A DNA stretch of 64,000 nt from Mucilaginibacter phenanthrenivorans (GCF_024721155.1 NZ_JAHVAP010000007.1:1-64000), one strand, 5' to 3'. Positions 25,713-34,238 are shown, numbered from the stretch's first letter. Numbers and translations are program-made. Notes: generated by a model not told the origin, from the letters alone.

Positions 25713-25867
25713 GCGCAGAGCGGACTCACCCGGTCGACGCTATGCTGGACCACCCTCTCTGCTGCGCAAAGAGGGGAAAGAAAATAAGAAAATTTTCCTC
25801 CACCTCTTTACCGCTTGCGGAAGAGATGTCAACGAGCGAAGCAATGTCGGGTGAGTCTTCTCTACGC
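25713..25867. repeat. Inverted-repeat element upstream of sdpR
   Basis: Arms at 25713-25732 (GCGCAGAGCGGACTCACCCG) and 25848-25867 (inverted, 16 of 20 positions). A second inner inverted part pairs CCTCTCTGCTGCGCAAAGAGG with CCTCTTT...GCGGAAGAG. The element is about 155 bp, non-coding and bounded by GACTCACCC/GGGTGAGTC ends. Confidence 0.75.
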
Positions 25868-25881
25868 ACGATATATTCCCC

Positions 25882-25912
25882 TTTGAAATCTCAAAAAGTA
25901 TTTAGACATTTG
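25882..25912 (+). promoter_or_regulatory. sdpR promoter overlapping its operator
   Basis: TTTG at 25882-25885, a 19-bp spacer and GACATTTG at 25905-25912 approximate the Bacteroidota -33/-7 elements (one mismatch in the -7). The -7 element lies inside the palindrome at 25899-25920, so a bound repressor would block it. Confidence 0.5.
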
Positions 25913-25920
25913 TCTAAATA
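25899..25920. promoter_or_regulatory. Probable SdpR operator palindrome
   Basis: Perfect 9-bp inverted repeat TATTTAGAC-ATTT-GTCTAAATA, 12 bp before the sdpR start. Position and symmetry fit an ArsR-family autorepressor site. Confidence 0.75.
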
Positions 25921-25932
25921 TATAAATACAAA

Positions 25933-26196
25933 TTGAACGCGCTATTCAAAGCTCTTAATGATTCCACAAGGAGGGAGATCCTGGAACTGCTAAAGGACAA
26001 GGACCTTACAGCGGGCGAAATAGCTGATCAGTTTAACATTTCAAAGCCAAGCATCTCGCATCACCTCGACCTGCTGCGACAGGCGGGCCTGGTAGTATCG
26101 GTTAAGGAGGGGCAGTTTATCTATTACTCCTTAAACACCACCGTTATGGACGAGATGCTCAAATGGATCATCAGTTTGCAATCACCTAAAAAATAG
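25933..26196 (+). CDS. sdpR: ArsR-family autorepressor (SdpR-like)
   Basis: An 87-residue winged-helix protein: ALNDSTRREILELLKDKDLTAGEIADQFNISKPSISHHLDLLRQAGLV, which is the SdpR-type autorepressor motif (no metal-binding cysteines). The start is a TTG at 25933, chosen because homologues begin exactly at NALFKAL. It would bind the palindrome at 25899-25920 and be relieved when the SdpI membrane protein next in the operon captures it. The gap to sdpI is 13 bp. Confidence 0.88.
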   Translation: MNALFKALNDSTRREILELLKDKDLTAGEIADQFNISKPSISHHLDLLRQAGLVVSVKEGQFIYYSLNTTVMDEMLKWIISLQSPKK

Positions 26197-26209
26197 AAAT
26201 ATAATCACA

Positions 26210-26878
26210 ATGAAAAAGTTTACATATATCGACTTGGCCGCCCTGCTGATATGGCTAATCCCGGTTATTTACCTGTTTTTTGTGTACGCGTCGCTGCCGG
26301 AAACCGTGCCCATGCACTATGGTATGGATGGCAAGGTAAATCGCTACGGCAATAAAAGTGAACTGATAACCCTTGTGGCCATCATGCTGGGCACGCAGCT
26401 ATTTGTTTACCTGCTGCTTCGGTTTTTGCCGGGCATCGATCCTAAAAAGCAAGTAAAGTCCGGGGAGGGTACTTTTCAAAAACTGGCCTTGGGGATAGTG
26501 TTTTTTATATCGGCCCTGGTCATTGCAATTATATTTTCCACCGCTCATAAGGGGATTAAGATAGATAAACTGATATTACCCCTAACCGGCTTGTTGTTTG
26601 CCTTTATGGGCAACATTATGCACAGCATCAAACCCAACTATTTTGCCGGTATCCGTACACCGTGGACCCTGGAGAGCGAAGACACTTGGCGTGTAACTCA
26701 TCGATTAGCAGGAAAATTATGGTTTGTCGGAGGGATTATCCTTACCGTACTCACGCTAGTATTGCCGCCTGAGGCAGCGACCGTTGCATTTATGTGCGGC
26801 GTTGGGATTATCGTATTTATACCAGTTATCTACTCCTATATCTATTTCAAAAAACACCAGCCAGATCAAAATTTATGA
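26210..26878 (+). CDS. sdpI: SdpI-family membrane protein (DUF1648)
   Basis: A 222-residue protein with six predicted membrane helices. The DUF1648 domain is at the N-terminus (YASLPETVPMHYGMDGKVNRYGNKSEL) and the SdpI domain toward the end (GNIMHSIKPNYFAGIRTPWTLESEDTWRVTHRLAGKLW). In Bacillus, SdpI gives immunity to the SDP peptide and sequesters the repressor SdpR. Here no toxin gene is nearby, so it may be a signalling or envelope-stress version. Its stop overlaps the start of the next gene (ATGA). Confidence 0.9.
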   Translation: MKKFTYIDLAALLIWLIPVIYLFFVYASLPETVPMHYGMDGKVNRYGNKSELITLVAIMLGTQLFVYLLLRFLPGIDPKKQVKSGEGTFQKLALGIVFFISALVIAIIFSTAHKGIKIDKLILPLTGLLFAFMGNIMHSIKPNYFAGIRTPWTLESEDTWRVTHRLAGKLWFVGGIILTVLTLVLPPEAATVAFMCGVGIIVFIPVIYSYIYFKKHQPDQNL

Positions 26879-28275
26879 AAAAATTAATCATTTGTGTATT
26901 AATGCTAATCGGCATAAAACAACTACACGCACAGGACGTGAGCGGTAGCTACCTTGGCTCGTTAACCCTTGCAAGCACCAATCTCCAGGTGATTTTTAAT
27001 GTGGATAAAGCAGCAGACGGCAGCTACAGTGCTACCTTCGATAGCCCTGATCAAAAGGCGTTTGGGATAAAATGCAGTAAAACCACTATTGTAAAGGACA
27101 GTCTTTCTATAGAGGTTGCGCAGGCCGGAATTCTTTACAAGGGTTTGTGGGATGGAAAAGGTGGGATCACCGGGACTTTCAAACAGGGAGGATCGAACCT
27201 GCCGCTTAGCCTGCAACTGATGCGCAGGCCGCAAACACCCAAGCCTCCTTTTAACTATTTTACCGAAGAGGTGGAATATGACAATGCCGATAAAAGCCTG
27301 CATTATGGCGCAACCTTTACCCGGCCGAACGGAAAAGGAAAATACCCTGCCCTAATTATAATTACCGGAAGTGGTACACAAGATAGGGACGGAACTTTAT
27401 TCGGGCATAAATTATATTGGGTACTGGCTGATTACCTTACCAAAAATGGCATAGCCGTGTTAAGGGTTGATGACCGGGGAGCAGGCAAAAGCACTATTGG
27501 CAGCGCCGGCAAAAATGTAACGAGCGTCGACTTTTCGTACGATGTGGAAACCAGTTTAAATTATTTGGAGACAAGGGAGGATGTTGATAAAAAGCACCTC
27601 GGCTTAATAGGACACAGCGAAGGCGGGATCATCGCGCCTATGGTAGCAGCCCGTCGCAAGGATGTTAGTTTTATAGTAATGTGGGGAGGGCCCGGGGTTG
27701 GCGGCGCGGCGATCAATACCGAACAAAATATCTACGCTTTGAAGGGAGTCGGGGTCGATACTACGTCGATCAACGCATTTAAGCAGCTTCACCTGGGGAT
27801 CCTTAAACTTTTTGCGACATTGCCCAACGTGGATAGTTTGGATAAGCAGATTACGCCCTTATTTGAGAACTGGAAGAAAGGGCAAACCGATAAAACATTA
27901 GTGGCGCTGAACGCTAAAAATGTTGACATAAAGGACGTTTATAAACAGTACAACAGTTTGTATAACATCCCGTGGATGCGTTTTTTTATTGCCTATGATC
28001 CTGAAAAGGACCTCGGCAAGGTAAAATGCCCGGTACTGGCAATCAATGGCGAAAAGGATACCCAGGTGGATGCAGCAAGTAATTTAAGTTTAATAAGGGA
28101 GATCCTCACAAAAAATGGAAATAAGGATGTCGAGATAAAAGCGATGCCCGGCCTTAACCACCTGATGCAAACTGCACAAACCGGCGATTTATCAGAGTAT
28201 GAAAAGATCGAAGAAACCATGTCGCCCGCAGCTATGAAGATAATTTCCGACTGGATTAAAATTCATGTAAAATAA
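26875..28275 (+). CDS. Secreted alpha/beta hydrolase in the sdpRI operon
   Basis: A 466-residue secreted protein. Signal peptide MKKLIICVLMLIGIKQLHAQ, an N-terminal beta-rich domain (about 22-125) and an alpha/beta hydrolase domain with oxyanion region TGSGTQDRDG, nucleophile Ser in GHSEGGIIAP, acid in NGEKDTQVD and His in LNHLMQTA. This arrangement is common in Bacteroidota esterase/peptidase-like proteins. The ATG at 26875 overlaps the sdpI stop; the longer frame to 26794 only reads into sdpI. Translationally coupled third gene of the operon. Confidence 0.88.
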   Translation: MKKLIICVLMLIGIKQLHAQDVSGSYLGSLTLASTNLQVIFNVDKAADGSYSATFDSPDQKAFGIKCSKTTIVKDSLSIEVAQAGILYKGLWDGKGGITGTFKQGGSNLPLSLQLMRRPQTPKPPFNYFTEEVEYDNADKSLHYGATFTRPNGKGKYPALIIITGSGTQDRDGTLFGHKLYWVLADYLTKNGIAVLRVDDRGAGKSTIGSAGKNVTSVDFSYDVETSLNYLETREDVDKKHLGLIGHSEGGIIAPMVAARRKDVSFIVMWGGPGVGGAAINTEQNIYALKGVGVDTTSINAFKQLHLGILKLFATLPNVDSLDKQITPLFENWKKGQTDKTLVALNAKNVDIKDVYKQYNSLYNIPWMRFFIAYDPEKDLGKVKCPVLAINGEKDTQVDAASNLSLIREILTKNGNKDVEIKAMPGLNHLMQTAQTGDLSEYEKIEETMSPAAMKIISDWIKIHVK

Positions 28276-28436
28276 ATGCGTTAATGTTAGAGTCAAGATG
28301 CAAGAGTCAAGAATCAAGAAAAAATGACGATCAGGATAAGTTCTGATTTAGATTGTTTTTTTAATTTTATTTTTGACGATCAGATTCAGCGATTTTATCT
28401 TTCCTGGCTCTTGACTCTTAGTTCTAATCTCCAACT
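28276..28436. repeat. Intergenic region with scattered AGTCAAG motifs
   Basis: Contains GAGTCAAG-type heptamer copies at 28290-28320 and reverse copies (CTTGACTC) at 28407-28418. It is a degenerate relative of the array at 7212-7270. No gene. The beta-lactamase starts at 28437, so its promoter should be here; no strong TAnnTTTG is obvious. Confidence 0.5.
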
Positions 28437-29324
28437 ATGAAAAAATTTCTCCTTTCAGCAGGCTTAATGCTGATACTTTTGCCCCCATTTTTTGTTAAAG
28501 CGCAAACTGCGCTTCGTGAACAGATAACCACTATTGCAAAATCGTCAAAAGGTATTGTAGGCGTATCCATTTTAGGTTTGGAAAGCCGTGATACTTTATC
28601 AGTCAGCGGCGATGCACGACTGGTAATGCACAGCGTAATGAAATTCCCGATAGCGCTTACCGTTTTGCATTGGGTTGATTCGGGTAAGCTTACACTGGAT
28701 AAAAAGATCCACATCAAAAAAAAGGACCTGCCAAAAACTTACAGTCCGCTGCGTGATAAATACCCTGATGGCAATGTTGACGTATCCATCGCCGATCTTT
28801 TGAGCTATATGGTATCCTTAAGTGATAACGATGCCTGCGATATTTTATTAAAGGTGATTGACGGCCCCAAGACAGTACAGGATTATATGTTGCACATTGG
28901 AATAAGGGGGATTGCCGTTAGAGCATCCGAGGCGGACATGGCATCGTCATGGGAACTGCAATACACCAACTGGTGCAAGCCGAAGGAAGCAACCATTTTA
29001 TTGGATAAATTTTATAAGGGCGAAATCCTTTCAAAACCGAATACTGATTTTTTATATAAAATCCTTAGCGAAACAAGCACCGGCCCTCACCGCATAAAAG
29101 GTTTGTTACCGGCAGGTACTGTGGTTGCTCACAAAACTGGAACATCTCCAACAAATGACAGTGGTTTATCGCCGGCGACAAATGATGTGGGAATAATTAC
29201 CCTGCCAAACGGCAAGCACCTTGCTATTTCCATTTTTGTATGTAACTCAACCGATGATGAAGCCACCCGCGATGCGGTGATCGCAAAAATTGCAAAAGCT
29301 GCGTATGACCATTATTGCAAATAA
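28437..29324 (+). CDS. Class A beta-lactamase, subclass A2 type
   Basis: A 295-residue serine beta-lactamase with a signal peptide ending KAQ (1-23). S66-V-M-K69 holds the nucleophile and general base, S129-D-N131 the SDN loop, E165 the omega-loop glutamate and K233-T-G235 the KTG strand. The EADMAS...QYTNWCKP omega-loop block is of the PER/VEB/CfxA/CepA sort. The residue four after the Glu is Ala, where most class A enzymes have Asn. It is likely chromosomal and may give penicillin/cephalosporin hydrolysis. The next gene overlaps it by 20 bp. Confidence 0.92.
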   Translation: MKKFLLSAGLMLILLPPFFVKAQTALREQITTIAKSSKGIVGVSILGLESRDTLSVSGDARLVMHSVMKFPIALTVLHWVDSGKLTLDKKIHIKKKDLPKTYSPLRDKYPDGNVDVSIADLLSYMVSLSDNDACDILLKVIDGPKTVQDYMLHIGIRGIAVRASEADMASSWELQYTNWCKPKEATILLDKFYKGEILSKPNTDFLYKILSETSTGPHRIKGLLPAGTVVAHKTGTSPTNDSGLSPATNDVGIITLPNGKHLAISIFVCNSTDDEATRDAVIAKIAKAAYDHYCK

Positions 29325-30120
29325 CCAGGACAGAAATATCTGCCAAACCTGTGGTACAAGATATGCCGGCAATGTTCCTGAAATATGTACAATTTGTGCA
29401 GATGACCGCCAGTACGTGCTTCCAACAGGTCAGAAATGGATAAGTTATGATGAGGTTAAAACCGGCAGGAGCATCAGGTTTAACCATTTGTTGTCCAATC
29501 TTTATGATCTGCGGATAACGCCCCCGTTTGCCATTGGGCAAAAGGCACATTTAATATGCACACCGGGAGGTAACCTGCTTTGGGATTGCATTCCGTTTAT
29601 CGATGAGCCCACGGTCGCTTTTATCAAATCATTAGGCGGACTGAAAGGTATCGCCATATCGCATCCGCATTATTACAGCTTGATGGCTGTATGGGCCGAC
29701 ATTTTTGATTGCCCAATTTATTTGCACGAAGGTGATAAGCAATGGATAATGGACGAAAGCCCGAAAATTGAGCTTTGGCAGGGACAAAAAAAGGTGTTAT
29801 GGGATGGTATGGAAATAATTCATACAGCCGGGCATTTCCCGGGAAGCACTGTTTTGCATGTGCCTGGTATCGGTATAAATGGCAGCCTGTTTGTGGGCGA
29901 TAGTCTTTACGTTGCCGTCGATCGTAAATTTATCAGCATGATGTACAGTTACCCTAATGCTATTCCGCTTCCGCAAAAGGCTATTTTGCAGATCAGTGAC
30001 AGGGTTAGCCCTTTGAAGTTTGATGCAATGTATGGCGCCTTTGAATGGCAAAACATTGAGAATGGCGCCAGGGAGATGTTTACGCGCTCGGTCAGTCGTT
30101 ATCTGGAGATCTTTAAATAA
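29305..30120 (+). CDS. MBL-fold protein with an N-terminal zinc ribbon
   Basis: A 271-residue protein. The N-terminus has two CxxC pairs (NICQTCGTRY...EICTICADD), a rubredoxin-like or zinc-ribbon knuckle. The rest is a metallo-beta-lactamase fold, with SHPHYYS as the modified HxHxxD site and HTAGHFPGST as the later metal ligand region. The final Asp of HxHxxD is not evident. The start at ATG 29305 overlaps the beta-lactamase by 20 bp, so expression is linked. Not predicted to hydrolyse beta-lactams. Confidence 0.75.
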   Translation: MTIIANNQDRNICQTCGTRYAGNVPEICTICADDRQYVLPTGQKWISYDEVKTGRSIRFNHLLSNLYDLRITPPFAIGQKAHLICTPGGNLLWDCIPFIDEPTVAFIKSLGGLKGIAISHPHYYSLMAVWADIFDCPIYLHEGDKQWIMDESPKIELWQGQKKVLWDGMEIIHTAGHFPGSTVLHVPGIGINGSLFVGDSLYVAVDRKFISMMYSYPNAIPLPQKAILQISDRVSPLKFDAMYGAFEWQNIENGAREMFTRSVSRYLEIFK

Positions 30121-30146
30121 AGACGCAAAATATTACGTCTCTACGG
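30120..30146. repeat. AGACGCAA...TTACGTCTC hairpin repeat
   Basis: Imperfect inverted repeat, AGACGCAAAATATTACGTCT, immediately after the MBL gene stop. The same repeat family occurs at 62005-62030 and 62101-62125. Confidence 0.6.
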
Positions 30147-30243
30147 GTGATCTGATCACTTTTTCCCTTTTTATAATTCATTTTTTGCATCTTCATCTTC
30201 CTGTAAATAAATTCTGTTACATTGTTTTCAATTATAAAATCTG

Positions 30244-31212
30244 ATGAAACAGGCGGCAGGGATCTTTCTATTTATTCTTTTTACCACATCACTTTTCGCA
30301 CAAACACCGGTAGCCATTAATGGCGCTTTAAGGGTTGAAGGCGATAAAATTGTAAACAAAAACGATGTTGCGCCGCAACTGCGCGGCATCAGCTTTTCAT
30401 GGAGCTTATGGCAGGGGCGCAAATATTATAATCCGGTGGTGGTCGACTGGCTTACCAGCGATTTTAAAGTGTCACTCGTCAGGGCATCCATGGGTGTGCA
30501 GCCTGATCATGGGTATTTGCAGGAGCCTGCGCTGCAAAAGCAACTAATTGTAAATGTGGTTGACCAGGCAATTAAGGATGGTATTTACGTTTTGATTGAC
30601 TGGCATGATCACCACAGCAATCAGCACCTTGCGCAATCAAAGGACTTTTTTGCGGAGATGGCGCAAAAGTATAAAGGCGTTCCGAATGTGATCTATGAGA
30701 TCTGGAACGAACCTGAAGCTATCAGTTGGGACACCGTTAAAAATTACGCGGTTCAGGTAATCAGGGAGATCAGGAAATATGATCCGGATAATTTAATTGT
30801 AGTAGGAAGCCCTCATTGGGATCAGGACGTGGATCTTGCGGCGACAAACTCCATTACCGGGTTTAAGAACATTGCCTATTCCTTTCATTTTTACGCATCC
30901 GACCCAAGTCATCAGGAAAAGCTGCGTGCTAAAGGTGATCTTGCTATCAAAAAGGGCCTCGCACTAATGATAACAGAGTGGGGCGTAGGTGAGTCAAACG
31001 GTAACGGTAAATTCAATCGCGACCAGGTAAAAACATGGATGGAATGGATGGAAGCCAATCACTTGAGCTGGACGAACTGGAACATTACTGATAAACAGGA
31101 AACCACAGCCCTTTTGCTCCCCGGCGCACCGGAAACCGGCAACTGGACAGAGGAACAGCTAACCCCGGCAGGAATCTACATCAGGGAAAAGTTGCGGGAA
31201 TTGAATAAGTAG
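30244..31212 (+). CDS. Secreted GH5 glycosidase (endoglucanase type)
   Basis: A 322-residue single-domain glycoside hydrolase family 5 enzyme with a signal peptide (1-20, ending FAQ). The catalytic acid is E157 in IYEIWNEPE and the nucleophile E245 in MITEWGVGE. His pairs in DWHDHHSN and FHFYASDP line the subsite, as in cellulase-type GH5_2 members. No carbohydrate-binding module. It probably cuts beta-1,4-glucan in the periplasm or outside. Confidence 0.92.
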   Translation: MKQAAGIFLFILFTTSLFAQTPVAINGALRVEGDKIVNKNDVAPQLRGISFSWSLWQGRKYYNPVVVDWLTSDFKVSLVRASMGVQPDHGYLQEPALQKQLIVNVVDQAIKDGIYVLIDWHDHHSNQHLAQSKDFFAEMAQKYKGVPNVIYEIWNEPEAISWDTVKNYAVQVIREIRKYDPDNLIVVGSPHWDQDVDLAATNSITGFKNIAYSFHFYASDPSHQEKLRAKGDLAIKKGLALMITEWGVGESNGNGKFNRDQVKTWMEWMEANHLSWTNWNITDKQETTALLLPGAPETGNWTEEQLTPAGIYIREKLRELNK

Positions 31213-31241
31213 GTAACCTGGTAATAAATAACTTATCAAAT

Positions 31242-31389
31242 CGTCATTGCGAGGAACGAAGCAACCTCTACGCAGGATGATCAACGGACCTTAATGTTAA
31301 ATGGATTTTACAGCCGCTGTTAGGTTGTCACAATATTATTGTTCCCTGATTTGCACAGTTCAGAGTTTGCTTCGTTCCTCGCAATGACG
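31242..31389. repeat. Intergenic inverted repeat, copy 4 (left of the CocE/Rhs block)
   Basis: Begins CGTCATTGCGAGGAACGAAG and ends TTCGTTCCTCGCAATGACG. Its inner sequence (ATGTTAA...CAGCCGCTGTTAGG...) resembles copy 5 at 40446-40591 in the same orientation, unlike the other copies. It sits between GH5 and the first CocE gene. Confidence 0.9.
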
Positions 31390-31512
31390 ATCTCGTGAAC
31401 TTATTTGCGGCAAAAGGTGCATCCGCACTTCGCACATCAAAAATTCGCACATCATCTTCCTTTCTTCCTTAAAAATCAGCATATTTACTTGCTGACCGCT
31501 TAATTCATTATT

Positions 31513-33357
31513 ATGAAGAAATTATACATTCTTTTATTTCTCTTTTTGCCGTTTATTTCTTTTGCCCAAAATGCCGATTCCGTTTGGTTTGTAAATAATT
31601 ATGTTAAAAAGGAAGTCACTGTCCCGATGAGGGATGGTATAAAACTTTTTACTTCTATTTATCAGCCTAAAGATCAGTCGGAAAAACACCCAATCCTGAT
31701 TACCCGCACGCCATATTCCTGTTCGCCTTATGGCGTAAAATACCGCCAGTATTGGTACAGCTATATGATGAAATATTGCCGCGAAGGCTATGTTTTGGTA
31801 ACTCAGGATATTCGTGGCCGGTGGATGAGCGAAGGCAAATTTGAAGTAGTTAGGCCCTTCAATCCCAATAAAAAAACAGACAAGGACATTGATGAAGCCA
31901 GCGATACCTATGATACCATCGACTGGCTGGTAAAAAATGTGGAAAATAACAATGGCAATGTTGGGGCAGTTGGTATTTCGTTCCCTGGCTTTTTCGCAAC
32001 CGAGGCAGCGCTAAGCGGGCACCCGGCTCTAAAGGCTGTTAGTCCGCAGGCACCGGTAACCGACCGTTTTTTTGGCGATGACGACCACCATAACGGCGTG
32101 TTGTTTTTGATGGATGCCTTTGATTTTCACGTAGGCTATGGCTTTAGTCAGCCACACCCGAAACCATCAATGCTGCCCGCGAAAACATTTAATATTTCAG
32201 GCGGCGACAATTATTCCTGGTATCTGAAAATGGGTGCACTACCCAACTTTACCAAAATAACCGGCGATTCGCTTGAGTTTTGGGATAATATGATGAAGCA
32301 CCCCAATCTTGATGATTGGTGGAAGGCGCGTGATACACGCTCGGGCATTAAAAATGTAAAGCCCGCCATGCTGGTGGTAGGCGGATTGTTTGATGCAGAG
32401 GATGGTTACGGCGCGTGGCACACGTACGATGCGTTGATTAAACAAAGCCCGGCAACCACCAGCAAGCTGGTAATGGGCCCATGGTATCATGGGCAATGGG
32501 CCAGTAAGGATGGCACCCATTTGGGTAACGTTATGTTCTATAATAATACCTCCGAATGGTACCAGAATAATATAGAAGTGCCATGGTTTAATTATTACCT
32601 GAAAGGCAAAGGCTCACTTGATAGCATCAGCAAGGCTACCATCTTTTTTTCGGGTGAGAACAAATGGCGGAAATTTAAGGAATGGCCGTCGACAGATATC
32701 GTGCAGACGCCTATTTACCTTGAAGACAATGGAAAGCTGTCTTTTACCAAATCCGGCAAACCAGGTTTTGATACCTATGTAAGTGATCCGGCAAAGCCGG
32801 TTCCATATGCTGAGCGGATCCACTTTGATCGCACAAGAGAATACATGACCGACGACCAGCGCTTTGCTTCCCGCCGTACGGATGTGTTAACTTTTGAAAC
32901 AGATACGCTGACAGATAACCTCACCCTGGGCGGCCCTATGATAGCCGACCTAATGGTAAGCATTTCAAAAACCGACGCTGATTTTGTGGTTAAGCTGATT
33001 GATGTTTTGCCGGACAACGCGCCGAGAAACCCGGTTACCAAATACCTGATGGGCGGTTACCAGATGCTGGTACGCGCAGAAGTGATGCGCGGCAGGTATC
33101 GCAACAGTTTTTCAAAGCCTGAGGCTTTTGTTCCCAATAAACCTACACCGGTAAAATTTACCATGCCTGATGTTGCGCATACCTTTAAGAAAGGGCACCG
33201 TATTATGGTACAGGTACAAAGCAGCTGGTTCCCGTTAACCGACCGCAACCCGCAGCAATTTGTGGATATTTACCAGGCTAAGGATTCGGATTTTGTAAAA
33301 GAGACTATTAATATTTACCATGATCAGTCGAAGCTGATTTTACCTGTTTTGAAATAA
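31513..33357 (+). CDS. Secreted CocE/NonD-family hydrolase, paralogue 1
   Basis: A 614-residue X-Pro dipeptidyl-peptidase/cocaine-esterase type (S15) hydrolase with a signal peptide (1-19). The nucleophile is S156 in GISFPG, the acid is in VGGLFDAED and the His is in MGPWYHG. A C-terminal jelly-roll (PepX_C-like) ends the protein. It is a clear paralogue of the gene at 38541-40421, similar along its whole length, but lacks about 12 residues in the VLPDNAP...GGYQML loop. Likely an aminopeptidase or acyl-transfer enzyme in the periplasm. Confidence 0.92.
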   Translation: MKKLYILLFLFLPFISFAQNADSVWFVNNYVKKEVTVPMRDGIKLFTSIYQPKDQSEKHPILITRTPYSCSPYGVKYRQYWYSYMMKYCREGYVLVTQDIRGRWMSEGKFEVVRPFNPNKKTDKDIDEASDTYDTIDWLVKNVENNNGNVGAVGISFPGFFATEAALSGHPALKAVSPQAPVTDRFFGDDDHHNGVLFLMDAFDFHVGYGFSQPHPKPSMLPAKTFNISGGDNYSWYLKMGALPNFTKITGDSLEFWDNMMKHPNLDDWWKARDTRSGIKNVKPAMLVVGGLFDAEDGYGAWHTYDALIKQSPATTSKLVMGPWYHGQWASKDGTHLGNVMFYNNTSEWYQNNIEVPWFNYYLKGKGSLDSISKATIFFSGENKWRKFKEWPSTDIVQTPIYLEDNGKLSFTKSGKPGFDTYVSDPAKPVPYAERIHFDRTREYMTDDQRFASRRTDVLTFETDTLTDNLTLGGPMIADLMVSISKTDADFVVKLIDVLPDNAPRNPVTKYLMGGYQMLVRAEVMRGRYRNSFSKPEAFVPNKPTPVKFTMPDVAHTFKKGHRIMVQVQSSWFPLTDRNPQQFVDIYQAKDSDFVKETINIYHDQSKLILPVLK

Positions 33358-33399
33358 AAAGCTATTATAACTACCGTTCTGTTTTAGTGTAAATAGCGC

Positions 33400-33449
33400 A
33401 ACCCGCACTGTAAAGTTCAACTTTCTAAAAAATCAACAGAGTGCGGGTT
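33400..33449. terminator. Possible terminator hairpin at the CocE/immunity-like junction
   Basis: Arms AACCCGCACT (33400-33409) and AGTGCGGGTT (33440-33449), loop 30 bp. The right arm lies in the last codons of the minus-strand gene at 33417-33791. A T-rich stretch follows on the plus strand. It could end the CocE transcript. Confidence 0.4.
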
Positions 33450-33791
33450 TATTTTATATTTATAATACTTTTTATAAATATCTTTATCCGTTTCAAAAAA
33501 GCGTATTTCCATAATATCGTATACAATGCCTTTTTCCGTTACAGAACCATCAACGGCTATAGCAGCAATTTTATATTCATTATTTTCTATGCCCTGTTTA
33601 AAATCTTTTTCAAGTAAATCAATTAGCGGTAATGAGGGTGAATAGTCACTCCCCAAATATGCACCGACAGGCACAATCTCTCCCGTTTTATTAATATAGG
33701 TGCCAAAGGGATAAAATTCTTTTGCGCCCAATAAAAATGCTTCGGCTTGCATTTTTAGTACCCTTATTATTATTTCAAGATCACTTTCCAT
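33417..33791 (-). CDS. Candidate immunity protein of the Rhs locus
   Basis: A 124-residue, acidic, soluble protein of no family I can name. The pattern AEAFLLGAKEFYPFGTYINKTGEIVPVGAYLG, then AAIAVDGSV and YDIMEIRFF, is that of small alpha/beta immunity-type proteins. It has no signal peptide. It starts 36 bp after the decayed Rhs C-terminal tail on the same strand, the usual position of an immunity gene. More AT-rich than its neighbours. The role is inferred from position. Confidence 0.6.
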   Translation of the reverse strand: MESDLEIIIRVLKMQAEAFLLGAKEFYPFGTYINKTGEIVPVGAYLGSDYSPSLPLIDLLEKDFKQGIENNEYKIAAIAVDGSVTEKGIVYDIMEIRFFETDKDIYKKYYKYKINPHSVDFLES

Positions 33792-33826
33792 GTAAAGACA
33801 TCATTTTATATTAACAAATCTATTAA

Positions 33827-34093
33827 TTATAACCAACCCGGTGGTAAAGGAGGCGGATCTGGTGGTTTTATATTTGTGGGTGCTACTTTTACAGCATCAG
33901 CTTTTAATGTCACAGTGGATGACTTATAAGTTTGTATATCAAATGAGGAATTTTTTAAAGGCTTAGATAGTTTTGCAGATTCATTAATATCCAGCTTAGG
34001 TTTAAACCCATTATCGTTCGATATTTTTTCTTGAGTTCTTAGTTGTTCAATTAATGATTGCCGTTTTACATTTTTAGTTTCAAATGTTGATTT
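33827..34093 (-). pseudogene. Orphan Rhs C-terminal tail (decayed)
   Basis: An 88-codon open stretch with no start codon, blocked upstream by TGA at 34094-34096. Its end reads LKADAVKVAP...PPDPPPLPPGWL, which parallels the intact Rhs protein's QDAVKNVVP...PPQPPKKGSNEIGWI end, and an upstream block (GFKPKLDINESAK) parallels GVKTNDLFKPKAA. A frame change appears just upstream, where TIPDTLKIN continues in another frame. It looks like the remains of an alternative toxin tip, left with its immunity gene. Confidence 0.65.
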
Positions 34094-34238
34094 TCAATGT
34101 ATCAGGAATAGTTGTACTTTCTTGCGATATTAGGATAGTATTTGGAAATGATTTTTTATTAACTTTGGTTTCCTAGTCAATTTGGAAAATGTTCCGGCCT
34201 TATTAGCAATACGTGTTTAGTTCGATGAAAATAGAAAA

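Noticed and set aside
26794..26874. 27-codon extension of the hydrolase into sdpI
   Set aside because: It lies in the sdpI coding region in another frame, and the ATG at 26875 begins a clear signal peptide.
29305..30120. MBL gene as a class B beta-lactamase
   Set aside because: It has a zinc ribbon, no signal peptide and an altered HxHxxD site (SHPHYYS).
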